This document shows, one piece after another, positions 6,202-15,234 of a stretch of 32,045 nucleotides of DNA. A program made the translations under genes and the position numbers. Origin of the DNA: JBGSMF01 sp041740315 (GTDB taxonomy: Bacteria > Chloroflexota > Anaerolineae > Fen-1058); NCBI GenBank assembly GCA_041740315.1, contig JBGSMF010000487.1, positions 1-32,045 of the forward strand, given 5' to 3'. Position 1 is the first letter of the stretch; each line of letters starts with the position of its first letter. The notes under the pieces are model-generated. The model did not search any database and was not told the DNA's origin. It worked only from the letters and a program-made list of their open reading frames with translations.

Positions 6202-8517
6202 TCACGCAAAGATTGGCGCATTGTCCTCAACCTTCTCACGCCACCACAAGTAACCCTCTAGTTCCGCGTGAATCATAAACGCGGCTGTGCCTACCAACAC
6301 CCGATAATCATTCTCACTACCGTCTGCAAAAGCCACACGTAATGCCCAGGTGAAAACATTGCGGTCGCGCAACACTCCCATGAGCCGCCCCTCGTCCTGG
6401 TTTTTGATAATCAGTAGCGCCATATACTTGTTTTCAAAGGCATGTCGAAGCGCCGGATCAAGCGGCAAATCAGCGCGCAACCTCAAGCCTTTCACGGCCA
6501 CAGGTTGATGGGATTGACAGCAGTAAAGAGATTCAAAAACGGCTTTAGACCGACCTTGCTCAGGTCGCAGTTCCAATTGAAGCCATAGCCGTTTATCCCG
6601 GTGTACGCGCACATGGCAATACACGGCTGCCTTTTCAGCTGGTTGCCCCGTCGCTTGTGTAAAGGCTTTGTCATCGGCAAAATAGTCGGCTTCAAAGTTC
6701 GTCGCCACGTGCAGAGCATCGTAAAGAGTGACATCGGATTCAGCCAAAAGGTGACCTGGGTCATACACACATGCTACCGGCGACTGGTAAGCATCTCGAA
6801 AACTGAATAGCGCTTCAGTTCGATAATATTGGCTTTCCACCCAAGGCAAGAGCAACTTTGTCCTAGCATTCTTGTCACGTAGAAGCAATTGGATCATCTT
6901 GCTGGTGTCATTTGGGCTTTCCATCGCCGGGCGTAACCAATCTACATATTCGTCTATAAACTCAGCAAGGTGATCGTATTCTTTGCCGTGAATGATTTGT
7001 CCCAGTTTTTCAAATTGGCGCATCTTATTTTTAAGCGTGCCAAAATGCCACCGGCGGCTGTCAGGCGCAAAGGTCTGGCGCACATTATCAAACAAGTGAT
7101 CAATCCAGTTGTGCATGTCCAGCGGCATTTGCCGTTCCAGTTGAAAAATCGGCCAGAACGCTTCCTGTATTGCATACGAGCGTATGTAAGCGTATAGGTC
7201 ATTGCGCGGCGGCATAGCTTTATTGACCTCTGCATTGAGCATTTGCCGCGTCACCGTCTGCCCGGCCAGCGCCATCAATGCTTTGTGTGCTTCGCCATTC
7301 ACCAACGCCACCGCCCGCGAAGGTATATCAGTCTCTGTTCTTCCCATCACGCGCCCGGCGCGTCCCAACCGCTGCAAGAACGCATCCCTGGACTGTGCAT
7401 CAAAGATCACAAAATCCATTGGCTGGCGTGTCTTGCCAGGCCGATCAAAGTTATAGCCCAAGTCAACCGTTGGAGTAGCCAGGATCAAGGGCAAGATACT
7501 GGCTGCCCGGCGGCTTGCAGCCGATTCCGCGCCAGTGATGCGCCCCACGCGCCCGTCAAAATCCGACCCGCGCAGTGCTGCCCGCGCCCGATTGATTCGC
7601 CAAAGTGCATTGCTAATCAACGCGCCTTCATTACCCTTGTCTAACCAGGCGCGCAGTTGCGTTCGATTGGCTATATTATCCGCAAACTCGTCAAGTGTTG
7701 CTGACTGCACATCCAGGATCAGCGGCGCAAGCGCAGGCGTTGTGGAATAACTGGTGCTTTCAGGTGGCTCGTTATCCGGGCTTATCCAGGCCATCTCGCC
7801 CGGCGCAAATATGCGATCCAGATATTCGCGCACCGTCGGCTCTGGTGTAGCTGAGAGCAGGCAGACGCGCCGCCCCGCGCTGAAATATCCCCACTTCATA
7901 CAGATGATGAAAAAGAACATAAAGTTCGCCAGTTGTTTGGCCGTGTAATAGTGAAACTCGTCCACAACTACATAATCAAAGCGGGTCAGAAACTGGTGAA
8001 ACAGATTGCGTCGGTCATGTGGGTTGTACGCCGAATAGTACAAGGCATAGTAAAAGATATCAGGATTGGTCACGGCTACAATCGGCTTGCGCCCACCCCA
8101 CCCATAATCACGCGGATTCTGAAACAAGCGATACAGTTTTTCGCCGTTTCGCTCATGTTCGTGTGGCGAAGCCAACCCACTCAAAGTAGGCGCATCTACA
8201 TGCAACACGTGAACGTCCAGCTTTGGCTTTGCCCCCACCGCAAACTCGCGGGTATCGTTGACGTGCTGGCGGATCAGTTCATTGGTGGGCGCAATGAACA
8301 GCGTGTTGACGCCGCGCGGTACTGCATCAACCAGGTAAAGCAGCGCCGCGCGGGTTTTGCCAGTGCCGGTATTGTATGTATTGACCACCAGCGGGCAGTC
8401 GCGCAATGCTTCACAGGTGCGTTGTTGGTGATACAAGAGCATCGGTGTAAATTCGGCAAAAGGATTCGCCGGGGCGAGTTTTTCGGAATGTGGCAACAGG
8501 TAAATCGAGTCATTCAC
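6202..8517 (-). CDS. cas3: Type I-D CRISPR helicase Cas3 (no HD domain)
   Basis: This is the superfamily 2 helicase recruited by the I-D effector to unwind target DNA. In the 771-residue protein I see Walker A GTGKT (51-55), DEFH (186-189), SAT (222-224) and the arginine-finger motif QRLGRAGR (382-389). No HD motif is present at either end; in type I-D the HD nuclease is carried by Cas10d, as it is here. The start is GTG at 8517, which overlaps the csc1 stop in GTGA, with GAGGG upstream. The C-terminal third is less recognisable. It is the last effector gene before the convergent AbrB-like gene. Confidence 0.92.
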   Translation of the reverse strand: MNDSIYLLPHSEKLAPANPFAEFTPMLLYHQQRTCEALRDCPLVVNTYNTGTGKTRAALLYLVDAVPRGVNTLFIAPTNELIRQHVNDTREFAVGAKPKLDVHVLHVDAPTLSGLASPHEHERNGEKLYRLFQNPRDYGWGGRKPIVAVTNPDIFYYALYYSAYNPHDRRNLFHQFLTRFDYVVVDEFHYYTAKQLANFMFFFIICMKWGYFSAGRRVCLLSATPEPTVREYLDRIFAPGEMAWISPDNEPPESTSYSTTPALAPLILDVQSATLDEFADNIANRTQLRAWLDKGNEGALISNALWRINRARAALRGSDFDGRVGRITGAESAASRRAASILPLILATPTVDLGYNFDRPGKTRQPMDFVIFDAQSRDAFLQRLGRAGRVMGRTETDIPSRAVALVNGEAHKALMALAGQTVTRQMLNAEVNKAMPPRNDLYAYIRSYAIQEAFWPIFQLERQMPLDMHNWIDHLFDNVRQTFAPDSRRWHFGTLKNKMRQFEKLGQIIHGKEYDHLAEFIDEYVDWLRPAMESPNDTSKMIQLLLRDKNARTKLLLPWVESQYYRTEALFSFRDAYQSPVACVYDPGHLLAESDVTLYDALHVATNFEADYFADDKAFTQATGQPAEKAAVYCHVRVHRDKRLWLQLELRPEQGRSKAVFESLYCCQSHQPVAVKGLRLRADLPLDPALRHAFENKYMALLIIKNQDEGRLMGVLRDRNVFTWALRVAFADGSENDYRVLVGTAAFMIHAELEGYLWWREKVEDNAPIFA

Positions 8518-9299
8518 GGCAAACCCTCAACTCCAAACCGCATCCCGGCCGGCAGCCACGTGCCATCTGGTGCGCGATGAAACTTGCCTTTGACCTGCGC
8601 CCGGCGTATCAGCGGGACAGGGTGAATGCTCACCAGGTCAAATGTGCCAAGCATCTTTGGGTCAGGCAAATCGGCCGGATTGAGAAACACATCCACCATT
8701 TGGTTGTCACGCGATTCGGCTTGACCGGATGCATACGTTATTTGCATGGCGGCTTTGCTCATCCATTTGCCCAGGCGGATATAGCGCGGTAAATCGTGCT
8801 CCAATTTTTCTCGTGCAATGACGTAACACACCACGCGATTTCCCAACGCCAGCATCTTGATGCGTCCATGCTGAGGAAAGTTGCTTGCCGTCACCTTTTG
8901 CTTTACGCCAGTGCCCGGGTCTACAATGTACCAGTTGGCGCCATCGCGCACAGCCAGCCGGTCGTCGGGTCGTGTGACAATCGCATTGTTGGCAAAAGCA
9001 TACCAGTATGTATCTGTTTGTGCATTGAACTGGCTGAGCACAAAACGAGGTTCGCCCAGAATAGTGCCGGGCGTCACATAGATGCCCCGCTCATTCAGCG
9101 GCAACAAATCCAGTTTGTAGCGCACAGTTGCGTCGCTGTGATATGGCGCGGCGCACAGTCCCAGTGCATACGCCAACGCATAGTTGCCAATCAGCGGCTC
9201 GGTCTGATAAAACGCGCTAATCTCGCGGCTGGCAAAAAAGGTGTGTTCCCAAAATGTGATTTCACACCGGTAGATATGCGCGGTTTCACTCGTCTTCAT
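8514..9299 (-). CDS. csc1: Type I-D Cascade subunit Csc1 (Cas5)
   Basis: Csc1 is the Cas5-like subunit that holds the 5' handle of the crRNA in the I-D effector. The 261-residue protein begins MKTSETAHIYRCEITFWEHTF and has ASREISAFYQTEPLIGNYALAYALGL near residues 24-50, the pattern of Csc1. I chose ATG 9299 over GTG 9302 because GGAGG lies six bases upstream of the ATG. It overlaps the end of csc2 by 14 bp and its TGA overlaps the GTG of cas3, so translation is probably coupled. Assignment rests on this motif and on its position between csc2 and cas3. Confidence 0.88.
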   Translation of the reverse strand: MKTSETAHIYRCEITFWEHTFFASREISAFYQTEPLIGNYALAYALGLCAAPYHSDATVRYKLDLLPLNERGIYVTPGTILGEPRFVLSQFNAQTDTYWYAFANNAIVTRPDDRLAVRDGANWYIVDPGTGVKQKVTASNFPQHGRIKMLALGNRVVCYVIAREKLEHDLPRYIRLGKWMSKAAMQITYASGQAESRDNQMVDVFLNPADLPDPKMLGTFDLVSIHPVPLIRRAQVKGKFHRAPDGTWLPAGMRFGVEGLP

Positions 9300-10338
9300 C
9301 ACCCGCCTCCCCGGCGGCCTCCAACAGGCGCACTATTTCGGCGTGGGCCGCCTCGGCCTTTTTGCGGTCGGTAGAGTAACTTTGCTCAGTGGCGCGCAGT
9401 ATCGCCGCCACGCGCTCTGCATCGCGATATACGCCCACGATGGCGCGATGCACACTTGCCGCTTCGGCCAACCCCAAGACCAATGGATCGGCGCTGGCGA
9501 CATTTTTGATCAGAGCTTGAATGGCCTTTGCCGTCGCTTCAAAGACATCCGCATCGCGCAATGGGAAACTGAGGTCCGAGTCTTTGGCTTTGAGCAAATC
9601 GTACACATGTTGGGTGAGTTCCAAATTGCTGAATATCTCGCAATTGGAAAAGACCACACCGGCCAGCGAGTTTTTCATCCGTCCCTGATGGCTGGACACT
9701 GCCCCATAGCGCGTGCTGCGCAACACGTTGCCCAAGACATACACCCATTCGCCCAATGTCACATCTTTGAGCGTCTCGATTTCTAAAAAGTGCGTCTCTG
9801 GCTTGACATACGGCTCTTCATAGATGGCCTGAGAAGGCTTGCCTGTTTCCGGGTCGCGCATTGTGCTGTTGTCATATAATGCATTGCCAGTGCGTTTAGC
9901 AGCGACCACGCCGGAACCCAACATGCTAAAAGCATCATCGGTGATTACGCGCGACTTTTGAGCGCCGCCGCCGCCTACGGCATAGCCGTAAAGCATGCAG
10001 TCAATGCACTTTTCACAAGCATTATTCCGATTCAAGGCGCACACGCCGCTCTTTTCGTCTTTGGCATAGAGCAAACCATTGTCACGCAACATCTCGCGCC
10101 CGGTGCGCCGCTCAACGGCAATCTGCTTGCGCTTGGTAATCACTACACGCTGCAAGATCGCGTCATCTTTTATGCCAGCACGCACAAACTCTTTGCACAA
10201 ATCTTCGCCCGCTCCCTCAGTGCGGAATAGCGCCTCAGACTCGGTCTTGCGAATGATAACCAGGCTAACATAGCGTCCCAACGGAAAGTTGCTGTACGCC
10301 TGCAATACACGATCTTGATATTGAGTTAAAATTGACAT
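9286..10338 (-). CDS. csc2: Type I-D Cascade backbone subunit Csc2 (Cas7)
   Basis: Csc2 is the RAMP subunit that polymerises along the crRNA to form the effector backbone. The start is ATG 10338 (MSILTQYQDRVLQAY), preceded by AGGAGATGG; the longer open frame up to 10455 lies inside cas10d and has no ribosome site. The 350-residue protein shows LGRYVSLVIIRKTESEALFRTEG, a Cys cluster NNACEKCIDCMLYG, then GGGGAQKSRVITDDAFS and KPETHFLEIETLKDVTLGEWVYVLGNVLRS-type segments typical of Csc2. The C-terminus is Glu/Asp-rich. It lies 13 bp downstream of the cas10d stop. Confidence 0.92.
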   Translation of the reverse strand: MSILTQYQDRVLQAYSNFPLGRYVSLVIIRKTESEALFRTEGAGEDLCKEFVRAGIKDDAILQRVVITKRKQIAVERRTGREMLRDNGLLYAKDEKSGVCALNRNNACEKCIDCMLYGYAVGGGGAQKSRVITDDAFSMLGSGVVAAKRTGNALYDNSTMRDPETGKPSQAIYEEPYVKPETHFLEIETLKDVTLGEWVYVLGNVLRSTRYGAVSSHQGRMKNSLAGVVFSNCEIFSNLELTQHVYDLLKAKDSDLSFPLRDADVFEATAKAIQALIKNVASADPLVLGLAEAASVHRAIVGVYRDAERVAAILRATEQSYSTDRKKAEAAHAEIVRLLEAAGEAGDEDE

Positions 10339-10351
10339 GGTCCATCTCCTT

Positions 10352-13165
10352 TTATGAACTAGGTTTCTCTTTGACTGGAATTTGCTCACGCACGTAGAAC
10401 AGGTAAGCCGAACGCAAGCTTTTAGTATCAGCCAACAAGCGAGTGATGTTGCCATGATACGCTGTGGCTAATACACCATTGAAAAACAGGCCAACATACG
10501 CTTTGACCTTTTCTCGTTTGGTGCGCCCAGGCTTGTATTCTTCGGACGCAATCGCCTCCAGGTGACGAAAAATGTCCTCCACCAATTGAGCATGTAAGGT
10601 ATCTAGCCCAAACGCTTCGCTCTTGCTTTCCAAACCGTCCAAAAGCATATCAAATGGTTTGAGCAGCGAATTGCGTTCCAGGCTGCGGCCAATGATGTGC
10701 GCATCCCACGCCATCTCGGCCAGTTGTTGCAATTGTTTCACAGATTTACCTCCTTTCGTTAATTTGCCCACATCGGGCAGAATTCGTTTGGTAATAGAAA
10801 TACTCCGCCAGGCGCGCTTGTTTTTGTCTGCCTTGTCCTGCTGCGCGGCCTTAAACTCGACCAGGCGGTCAGCGGCATGAAACAAAGCTAACCGGCCATC
10901 ACCTGCCAGCGCGCCAGCCAACGACAACAGTGGATTCTCCTCTCGTTGAGGATTGTAAAGTTCGTTGCGCAGCCGGTGTAATGCGGACAAATCGTCCCAC
11001 AATCCTTTTAGCCTCTCAGTATCGAAATCGTTTTGCGGCACAAGTCCCTCAAAGCCCAATGCTACATGGTCTACATATAGATCGCCAAAGTCAGCGCCAT
11101 CCAATATCGGCACAGCCGACTCGGTCAGCAGCGCCTTGCAGCCAAAGAAACGCTGAATCAAGAGAGCGTTTTGCAGCGCAAACAAGAATTGCTCCGAATC
11201 ATTGTCGCCTGGGCAATTCAATGGAAACGTCAACACGTTGCCGATAGCTTCAGAGAATTGCGGCAATGCCACACCATTCTGATAAGGCTTGCCCTGTTTG
11301 TTGCGCGTGGTAAACGTCAGGCGCATTTGTCCGCTTTCCAGCCATTGCTGAAAAGCATCGTCAGTCCTCGGAAAGATCACGTTGGTATCTTGCGCCAGAA
11401 TATTCTGCACTTCGGCGCGCAGCGAAACCAGGAACACATCGGTGTAAAAGCTGTACGGGTATAGATGCAAGAAAACCGTCTTGATTCCCTTGAGCGATTG
11501 ATGCGTGAGTTTTTCCAGTGTGAATTGGACACGGCACACATCGCACACGTTACGTTTTGGCTCGTGGCTCGATCCGCCCGGCAGCCGGTTGGAGAAACTC
11601 TGCACAGCCACATTCGGTGGCACTTGGGGAGCCATCCAACTAGCTGTAGAAAACTCGGAGCCGCAGTAACAGCACTGGCGATGATTATTCTCAACATATC
11701 CGCGCAGCGCCACTGCAAAATCCATACTACGTTCTGTGCCAGGCGAAAAAGTCACATTGCGCACCACGTAATCTGCCAACATGGCATAGTCACCCAATGA
11801 GGCAACCTCGCTGGCTTTTCCTTCGCCCATCACCTTGTGCCCATCCGCCAAAATGCGCTCGTACAGCGATTCGATTTCCAAATCGAGATCACGCGCTACC
11901 ACATAAGCGCGTTGATAGAGCGGGTCGCACAAATCATATACGGCTGCCGCCTCTAGGCCAATCTCAAACATGGCATAAAGGTATTTCCAGGCATCGCCAA
12001 TTTGTTTCTTAAAGTGACTGGCCAGAAAGATGTAATACGAACGCAATAGTTCCGCCGCGCCCATTGCGGCTTGCGTCGCTGGATACAGATTTCCGGCAAG
12101 CTTGGCGCGTACCGCTTTGACCAGTTTTTTGTCTTCAAGGCCGTCCAATGCTTCTTGCAATTCTTTACGTGCTTTGGCTTCGTTGTCTTCAATCTTGAAT
12201 CGCTTGCCAGTCACTTTTGCCATCACCTGGCGATGCACTATGCTGAAAATGTCGTCGGACGACACTCCCAATTCAAGACATTGCTTGTCTACCTTGATGC
12301 CCTGATTGCCAGACCTGATGAACTTGGCAAAGTTTCCGCGAGACATTCCGGCCGCCGTTTGCGCCACAGCCTGCCCAATGGTTGACAAATTATCGGCGGA
12401 CAATGCGATTGGTTGAGCCTTGTCTATCAAGTACGCCACGCCGTCGGGATAGAAAAGCAAAGGTATCAAACCGAAACGATCCTCAAGGTAATGATAAACC
12501 TCATTGTGTATGATGTTGGTCAACAAACCACGCTGCTCACTGACCTGATGATAAACAAAGGCATATTGCCGCTCGGTGACGCTGTTCAAAAACGAGAGAA
12601 AGGCGTCTTTTTTGTCACGCTCAGTCAGAGAGGTCGAGAGTTCCAATGTGTCTAATGCTTTCATCAACGGACACAACACTTGTTCCAACCTATCACGCCC
12701 CAATTTGTACGGGTTGTGCATCTTGACCAGCAACTCGCCTGCCGTGTGATAATGCCCGGAATGGCAGCGTATCAGTGTTGTGATGTCTTCCAAGTGATCC
12801 AGATAGGCCGGGAAAAAAGCTGGAGCGCCGATCCTTTCCAACTCGGTTTGGATAGCCTCCTTGGTCGCCAGAGTGTTAAATGACTTGTCGCTCTCAATCA
12901 ACTTGTTAATGTCGTGAACCGAATAGGCGCAGTATAATACCCGCGTCTCATCATCGCTCAAGTCGAGCAAGGGTCGCAATCGTTCAGCCGTAAAAACACC
13001 ATTGAGAAAGTGGATATAGACCGGCTCGCCTTGTTTCTTGCCGGTTTGAAAAATCGTTTTATAAGCAGTCAACCCGCCGTTTGCAATATGCGCAATGTAA
13101 GCGCCTATTACCGATTCTGGGTCATCCCATCCAAGCGCAAATAACAATTCTTCAAATTGGGCCAT
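10352..13165 (-). CDS. cas10d: Type I-D effector large subunit Cas10d (Csc3) with HD nuclease motif
   Basis: Cas10d is the signature large subunit of type I-D and carries the HD nuclease that degrades target DNA with Cas3. I chose ATG 13165 (MAQFEELLFALGW), five bases after AGGAGG; the upstream in-frame GTG overlaps that ribosome site. The 937-residue protein has an HD motif in YSVHDINKL (His84-Asp85), a second histidine patch RCHSGHYH (about 134-140) and a zinc-ribbon pair CCYC (498-501) and CDVC (541-544). I see no GGDD cyclase motif, consistent with Cas10d. It is the first effector gene, followed by csc2 and csc1. Confidence 0.92.
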   Translation of the reverse strand: MAQFEELLFALGWDDPESVIGAYIAHIANGGLTAYKTIFQTGKKQGEPVYIHFLNGVFTAERLRPLLDLSDDETRVLYCAYSVHDINKLIESDKSFNTLATKEAIQTELERIGAPAFFPAYLDHLEDITTLIRCHSGHYHTAGELLVKMHNPYKLGRDRLEQVLCPLMKALDTLELSTSLTERDKKDAFLSFLNSVTERQYAFVYHQVSEQRGLLTNIIHNEVYHYLEDRFGLIPLLFYPDGVAYLIDKAQPIALSADNLSTIGQAVAQTAAGMSRGNFAKFIRSGNQGIKVDKQCLELGVSSDDIFSIVHRQVMAKVTGKRFKIEDNEAKARKELQEALDGLEDKKLVKAVRAKLAGNLYPATQAAMGAAELLRSYYIFLASHFKKQIGDAWKYLYAMFEIGLEAAAVYDLCDPLYQRAYVVARDLDLEIESLYERILADGHKVMGEGKASEVASLGDYAMLADYVVRNVTFSPGTERSMDFAVALRGYVENNHRQCCYCGSEFSTASWMAPQVPPNVAVQSFSNRLPGGSSHEPKRNVCDVCRVQFTLEKLTHQSLKGIKTVFLHLYPYSFYTDVFLVSLRAEVQNILAQDTNVIFPRTDDAFQQWLESGQMRLTFTTRNKQGKPYQNGVALPQFSEAIGNVLTFPLNCPGDNDSEQFLFALQNALLIQRFFGCKALLTESAVPILDGADFGDLYVDHVALGFEGLVPQNDFDTERLKGLWDDLSALHRLRNELYNPQREENPLLSLAGALAGDGRLALFHAADRLVEFKAAQQDKADKNKRAWRSISITKRILPDVGKLTKGGKSVKQLQQLAEMAWDAHIIGRSLERNSLLKPFDMLLDGLESKSEAFGLDTLHAQLVEDIFRHLEAIASEEYKPGRTKREKVKAYVGLFFNGVLATAYHGNITRLLADTKSLRSAYLFYVREQIPVKEKPSS

Positions 13166-13171
13166 TGGCAC

Positions 13172-13360
13172 CTCCTACACTGAATTATGCTCAGATCGCC
13201 AAACTCGCCACCTTGTGGAAGAGCCTAGCACGAACCTCAGCCTCCTCCGCCAGTTTAGAATACACCGGCAATGTCGTAATCTTCACTTGCCGCCCCTCTT
13301 TTGACTATTTGACTATCTGACTAACAGACCATCTGACTACTCTTATCATACCACACGAGC
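13172..13360 (-). promoter_or_regulatory. Upstream region of the cas effector operon
   Basis: This is the gap between the WYL gene and cas10d. It holds one more GACTATC-type tract (about 13296-13342) and a possible extended -10 (TGG-TATGAT on the minus strand near 13345-13353) without a good -35. The strong ribosome site of cas10d is at its left end. No hairpin terminator separates it clearly from the WYL gene, so both a separate promoter and read-through remain possible. Confidence 0.35.
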
Positions 13361-13382
13361 CGGACACATCATGTCCGTTTTT
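13361..13382 (+). other. CGGACA/TGTCCG hairpin at the WYL gene 3' end
   Basis: A perfect inverted repeat CGGACA-CATCA-TGTCCG is followed by TTTTT on the plus strand. The WYL stop (13369-13371) lies in its loop. It could be a terminator for antisense transcription or an operator in front of the cas operon. No plus-strand gene needs it. Confidence 0.3.
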
Positions 13383-14361
13383 GCTCATCCTCATCTGGCA
13401 CAGTCTCATCTCGGCTATACACCGCCATCATCTGTTCAACCTTGCGCTTGATCTGCTCCCGCAGCGCCGGCGGGCCTAAAATCTCGGCTTGCTCGCCGTA
13501 ACGCAAAATCTCGCGGATGATCCAGAAATCGCCATATCCCTGCGCCGTCACAATCGTGCTGCCATCGGCTTGGATATCGCAAGTGAGCATTTCAAAACGC
13601 GGCGTCACACCGCGCGTGGCCAATAGCGGGCTGAGGCGATACTTAAAGTTAACCACCTGACGTTTCCAGTTGCCCTCGGCCCGTTTGGGCAAGATGCGCA
13701 CCGAGCCGGGCACAATTTGATCCACACGGTACTCTAATAGGCGGCGCGCTTCGTAACAATAGGCAACAAGATAATAATGCTCGTCCCGAAACTCTATCGT
13801 CATTGGCTCATCATCGGGGTGTATGGTCGCCTCGTGGCTTCCAAGCGGCCGGTATTTAAAGCTTATGCGCTGGCATTGGCGTATGGCCTCCTCCAGCTTT
13901 TTCTGCGCGGCATGCCCCGGCGGCATTTTCTCAACCGTCGCCAAGCGGATGGTCAAGGGCGGCTTGCGCGCAAACAGTTTGCGCCTCTTGCTATCCAAAC
14001 CTTGCTCGATGCGCCCTAGAATCGCCTGGATAGTGCTAGAGTAAGGCAATCCTGCTTTAAAGCTTTCACGCACAGCCGCCAGCGCCTCAAGCTCCTCATC
14101 CGTCCAATCGCTTTCTATCGCTGGCCTGGATAGAAAATAACTCTTGGCTGCCTTGTTGCGAACTACCTGATACCCCCACAATTCCAGGTAATGCAAGTCG
14201 CGCCGCAACTTACGCCACCCGCCTTCATCACTAGAATAATCTTCGGGCAATTGTTTAGCAATTTGCTCGCGCGTTTGCGGCTCTGTCCTCAGCAGGTCGC
14301 GCAGGGCCAAAAGCCGGTCTACAACCTGGTATATGCCTTGTTCACCATGTGTCTTGGGCAT
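13369..14361 (-). CDS. WYL-domain transcriptional regulator (HTH-WYL)
   Basis: The protein has an N-terminal winged-helix region (IYQVVDRLLALRDLLRTEPQTREQIAKQL, then RKLRRDLHYLELWGY) and a WYL domain from about residue 150, with ISFKYRPLGS, EFRDEHYYLVAYCYEARRLLEYRVDQI and FWIIREILRYGEQAEIL. I chose ATG 14361 (MPKTHGEQGIYQ) because GAGGAGG lies about six bases upstream; the upstream ATG at 14409 has no such site. WYL proteins sense nucleotides or ssDNA and often sit beside defence loci. The WYL protein Sll7009 is a reported negative regulator of the type I-D array in Synechocystis. Here the gene lies directly upstream of cas10d, so control of the cas operon is the likeliest role. Confidence 0.85.
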   Translation of the reverse strand: MPKTHGEQGIYQVVDRLLALRDLLRTEPQTREQIAKQLPEDYSSDEGGWRKLRRDLHYLELWGYQVVRNKAAKSYFLSRPAIESDWTDEELEALAAVRESFKAGLPYSSTIQAILGRIEQGLDSKRRKLFARKPPLTIRLATVEKMPPGHAAQKKLEEAIRQCQRISFKYRPLGSHEATIHPDDEPMTIEFRDEHYYLVAYCYEARRLLEYRVDQIVPGSVRILPKRAEGNWKRQVVNFKYRLSPLLATRGVTPRFEMLTCDIQADGSTIVTAQGYGDFWIIREILRYGEQAEILGPPALREQIKRKVEQMMAVYSRDETVPDEDEQKRT

Positions 14362-14550
14362 ACATGCCTCCTCTATACCCAAAATGAACCCCTTTCCCTG
14401 CTGGGTCATAGCATAACCGTATGAATCCTGGATATGACTATCTTGCCGCTCGATGGCAAGTTATTGCCCTGGCTTTTTGGCTTGCTCTCCGATGGGGTAT
14501 GCGCCCAACCTGCGACTTTTGCAGGCGTTCTGTGGCTTTGCCACAGGCAT

Positions 14551-14589
14551 AAAAAAGACCACGTTCCCCAAAGGGTTAACGTGGTCTTT
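14551..14589 (-). terminator. Rho-independent terminator, minus strand
   Basis: A perfect 12-bp stem (14554-14565 AAAGACCACGTT with 14578-14589 AACGTGGTCTTT) and a 12-nt loop are followed on the minus strand by a T run (the A run at 14551-14556). It would stop leftward transcription coming from the RiPP side or the remnants before it reaches the WYL gene. Confidence 0.75.
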
Positions 14590-14644
14590 GCCTGACAGAA
14601 TAAAGTATGGCCATTGCTTCAATCCCCGTGCGCCAAAACTGTTT

Positions 14645-14750
14645 CTAGTCTAGTGCCTGTCTCAAAACCTGCGTAGCTACCGTATCCCCATACGGTAGCG
14701 GCAGGTATAGGGATACCTGCCTATGAGTTTTGAGACGCGAACTAGTCTAG
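14645..14750. mobile_element. Palindromic MITE-like element 1
   Basis: The 24-nt ends (14645-14668 and 14727-14750) are inverted copies with about 20 matches, sharing GTCTCAAAAC. Inside lie two perfect hairpins: GCTACCGTAT/ATACGGTAGC (14676-14699) and GCAGGTAT/ATACCTGC (14701-14720). The outermost CTAGTCTAG is also a direct repeat (14645-14653, 14742-14750), so the mobile unit may be 88 bp with a 9-bp target duplication. It encodes no protein. Confidence 0.65.
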
Positions 14751-14770
14751 CCTCGATTGACGCGCAAGTC

Positions 14771-14877
14771 AAATCAAAAGGGTGTGCTTCAAATGAGTTG
14801 AAACTTGGCCTAGAAACCAGGTTTTTCTGAAAAAACCTGGTTTCTTTCAAATGAAATGAAACACACCCAAATCAAAA
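14771..14877. mobile_element. Palindromic MITE-like element 2 with 9-bp target duplication
   Basis: An 89-bp element (14780-14868) starts GGGTGTG and ends CACACCC. It has an internal long arm AGAAACCAGGTTTTT paired with AAAAACCTGGTTTCT. It is flanked by the direct repeat AAATCAAAA at 14771-14779 and 14869-14877. It is non-coding. The terminal motif does not let me name the parent insertion-sequence family. Confidence 0.7.
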
Positions 14878-15234
14878 AGCTGTAATAGGGGACTGGCGTC
14901 ACCCCTCCAAAACAGCAGTTTCACAAGCTCAAGGTGGCATAGCGCACAAGGCGCCAAGCCCTCAATCAATTGGCTGGCGGCACGACGCACAATGGACGAT
15001 GCCTTTGGCGGGTGTGGCGCTGGTATACCACACAGCTTGTCTGCCTGGTCGGTTTGCAGAATCCTTTTAGCCATCCAGGTCAAATCCTGGCTAGGGGGGT
15101 CTATCCAAATATCCCAAACGTATTTGAAAAGTCTGTCAAATCTCTGTCAGACCCTGAATCCAGTGGATCGACCCCTGAATCCATTTTTGATTCATTCATC
15201 ACTTTTACTCCGTCCACCGAGCAAGGCCAATCAA
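14878..15234. other. Non-coding stretch without recognised features
   Basis: I see no credible gene here: the open frames start at TTG codons and lack ribosome sites. A short hairpin (CCAGG-TCAAAT-CCTGG, about 15075-15090) resembles a T-arm with one loop base missing, but no other tRNA arm can be built. It may be decayed mobile-element sequence. Confidence 0.5.

Noticed and set aside
10339..10455. N-terminal extension of Csc2
   Set aside because: It lies within cas10d in another frame; the ATG at 10338 has a strong Shine-Dalgarno sequence.
10352..13165. Type III interpretation of the Cas10-like protein
   Set aside because: No GGDD cyclase motif, and csc1, csc2 and a Cas3 helicase accompany it, which defines type I-D.
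14847..15083. Minus-strand 78-codon frame
   Set aside because: It starts at TTG without a ribosome site, overlaps element 2 and shows no family motif.
15060..15105. tRNA-like T-arm (CCAGG-TCAAAT-CCTGG)
   Set aside because: The loop is one base short and no acceptor, D or anticodon arm can be formed around it.
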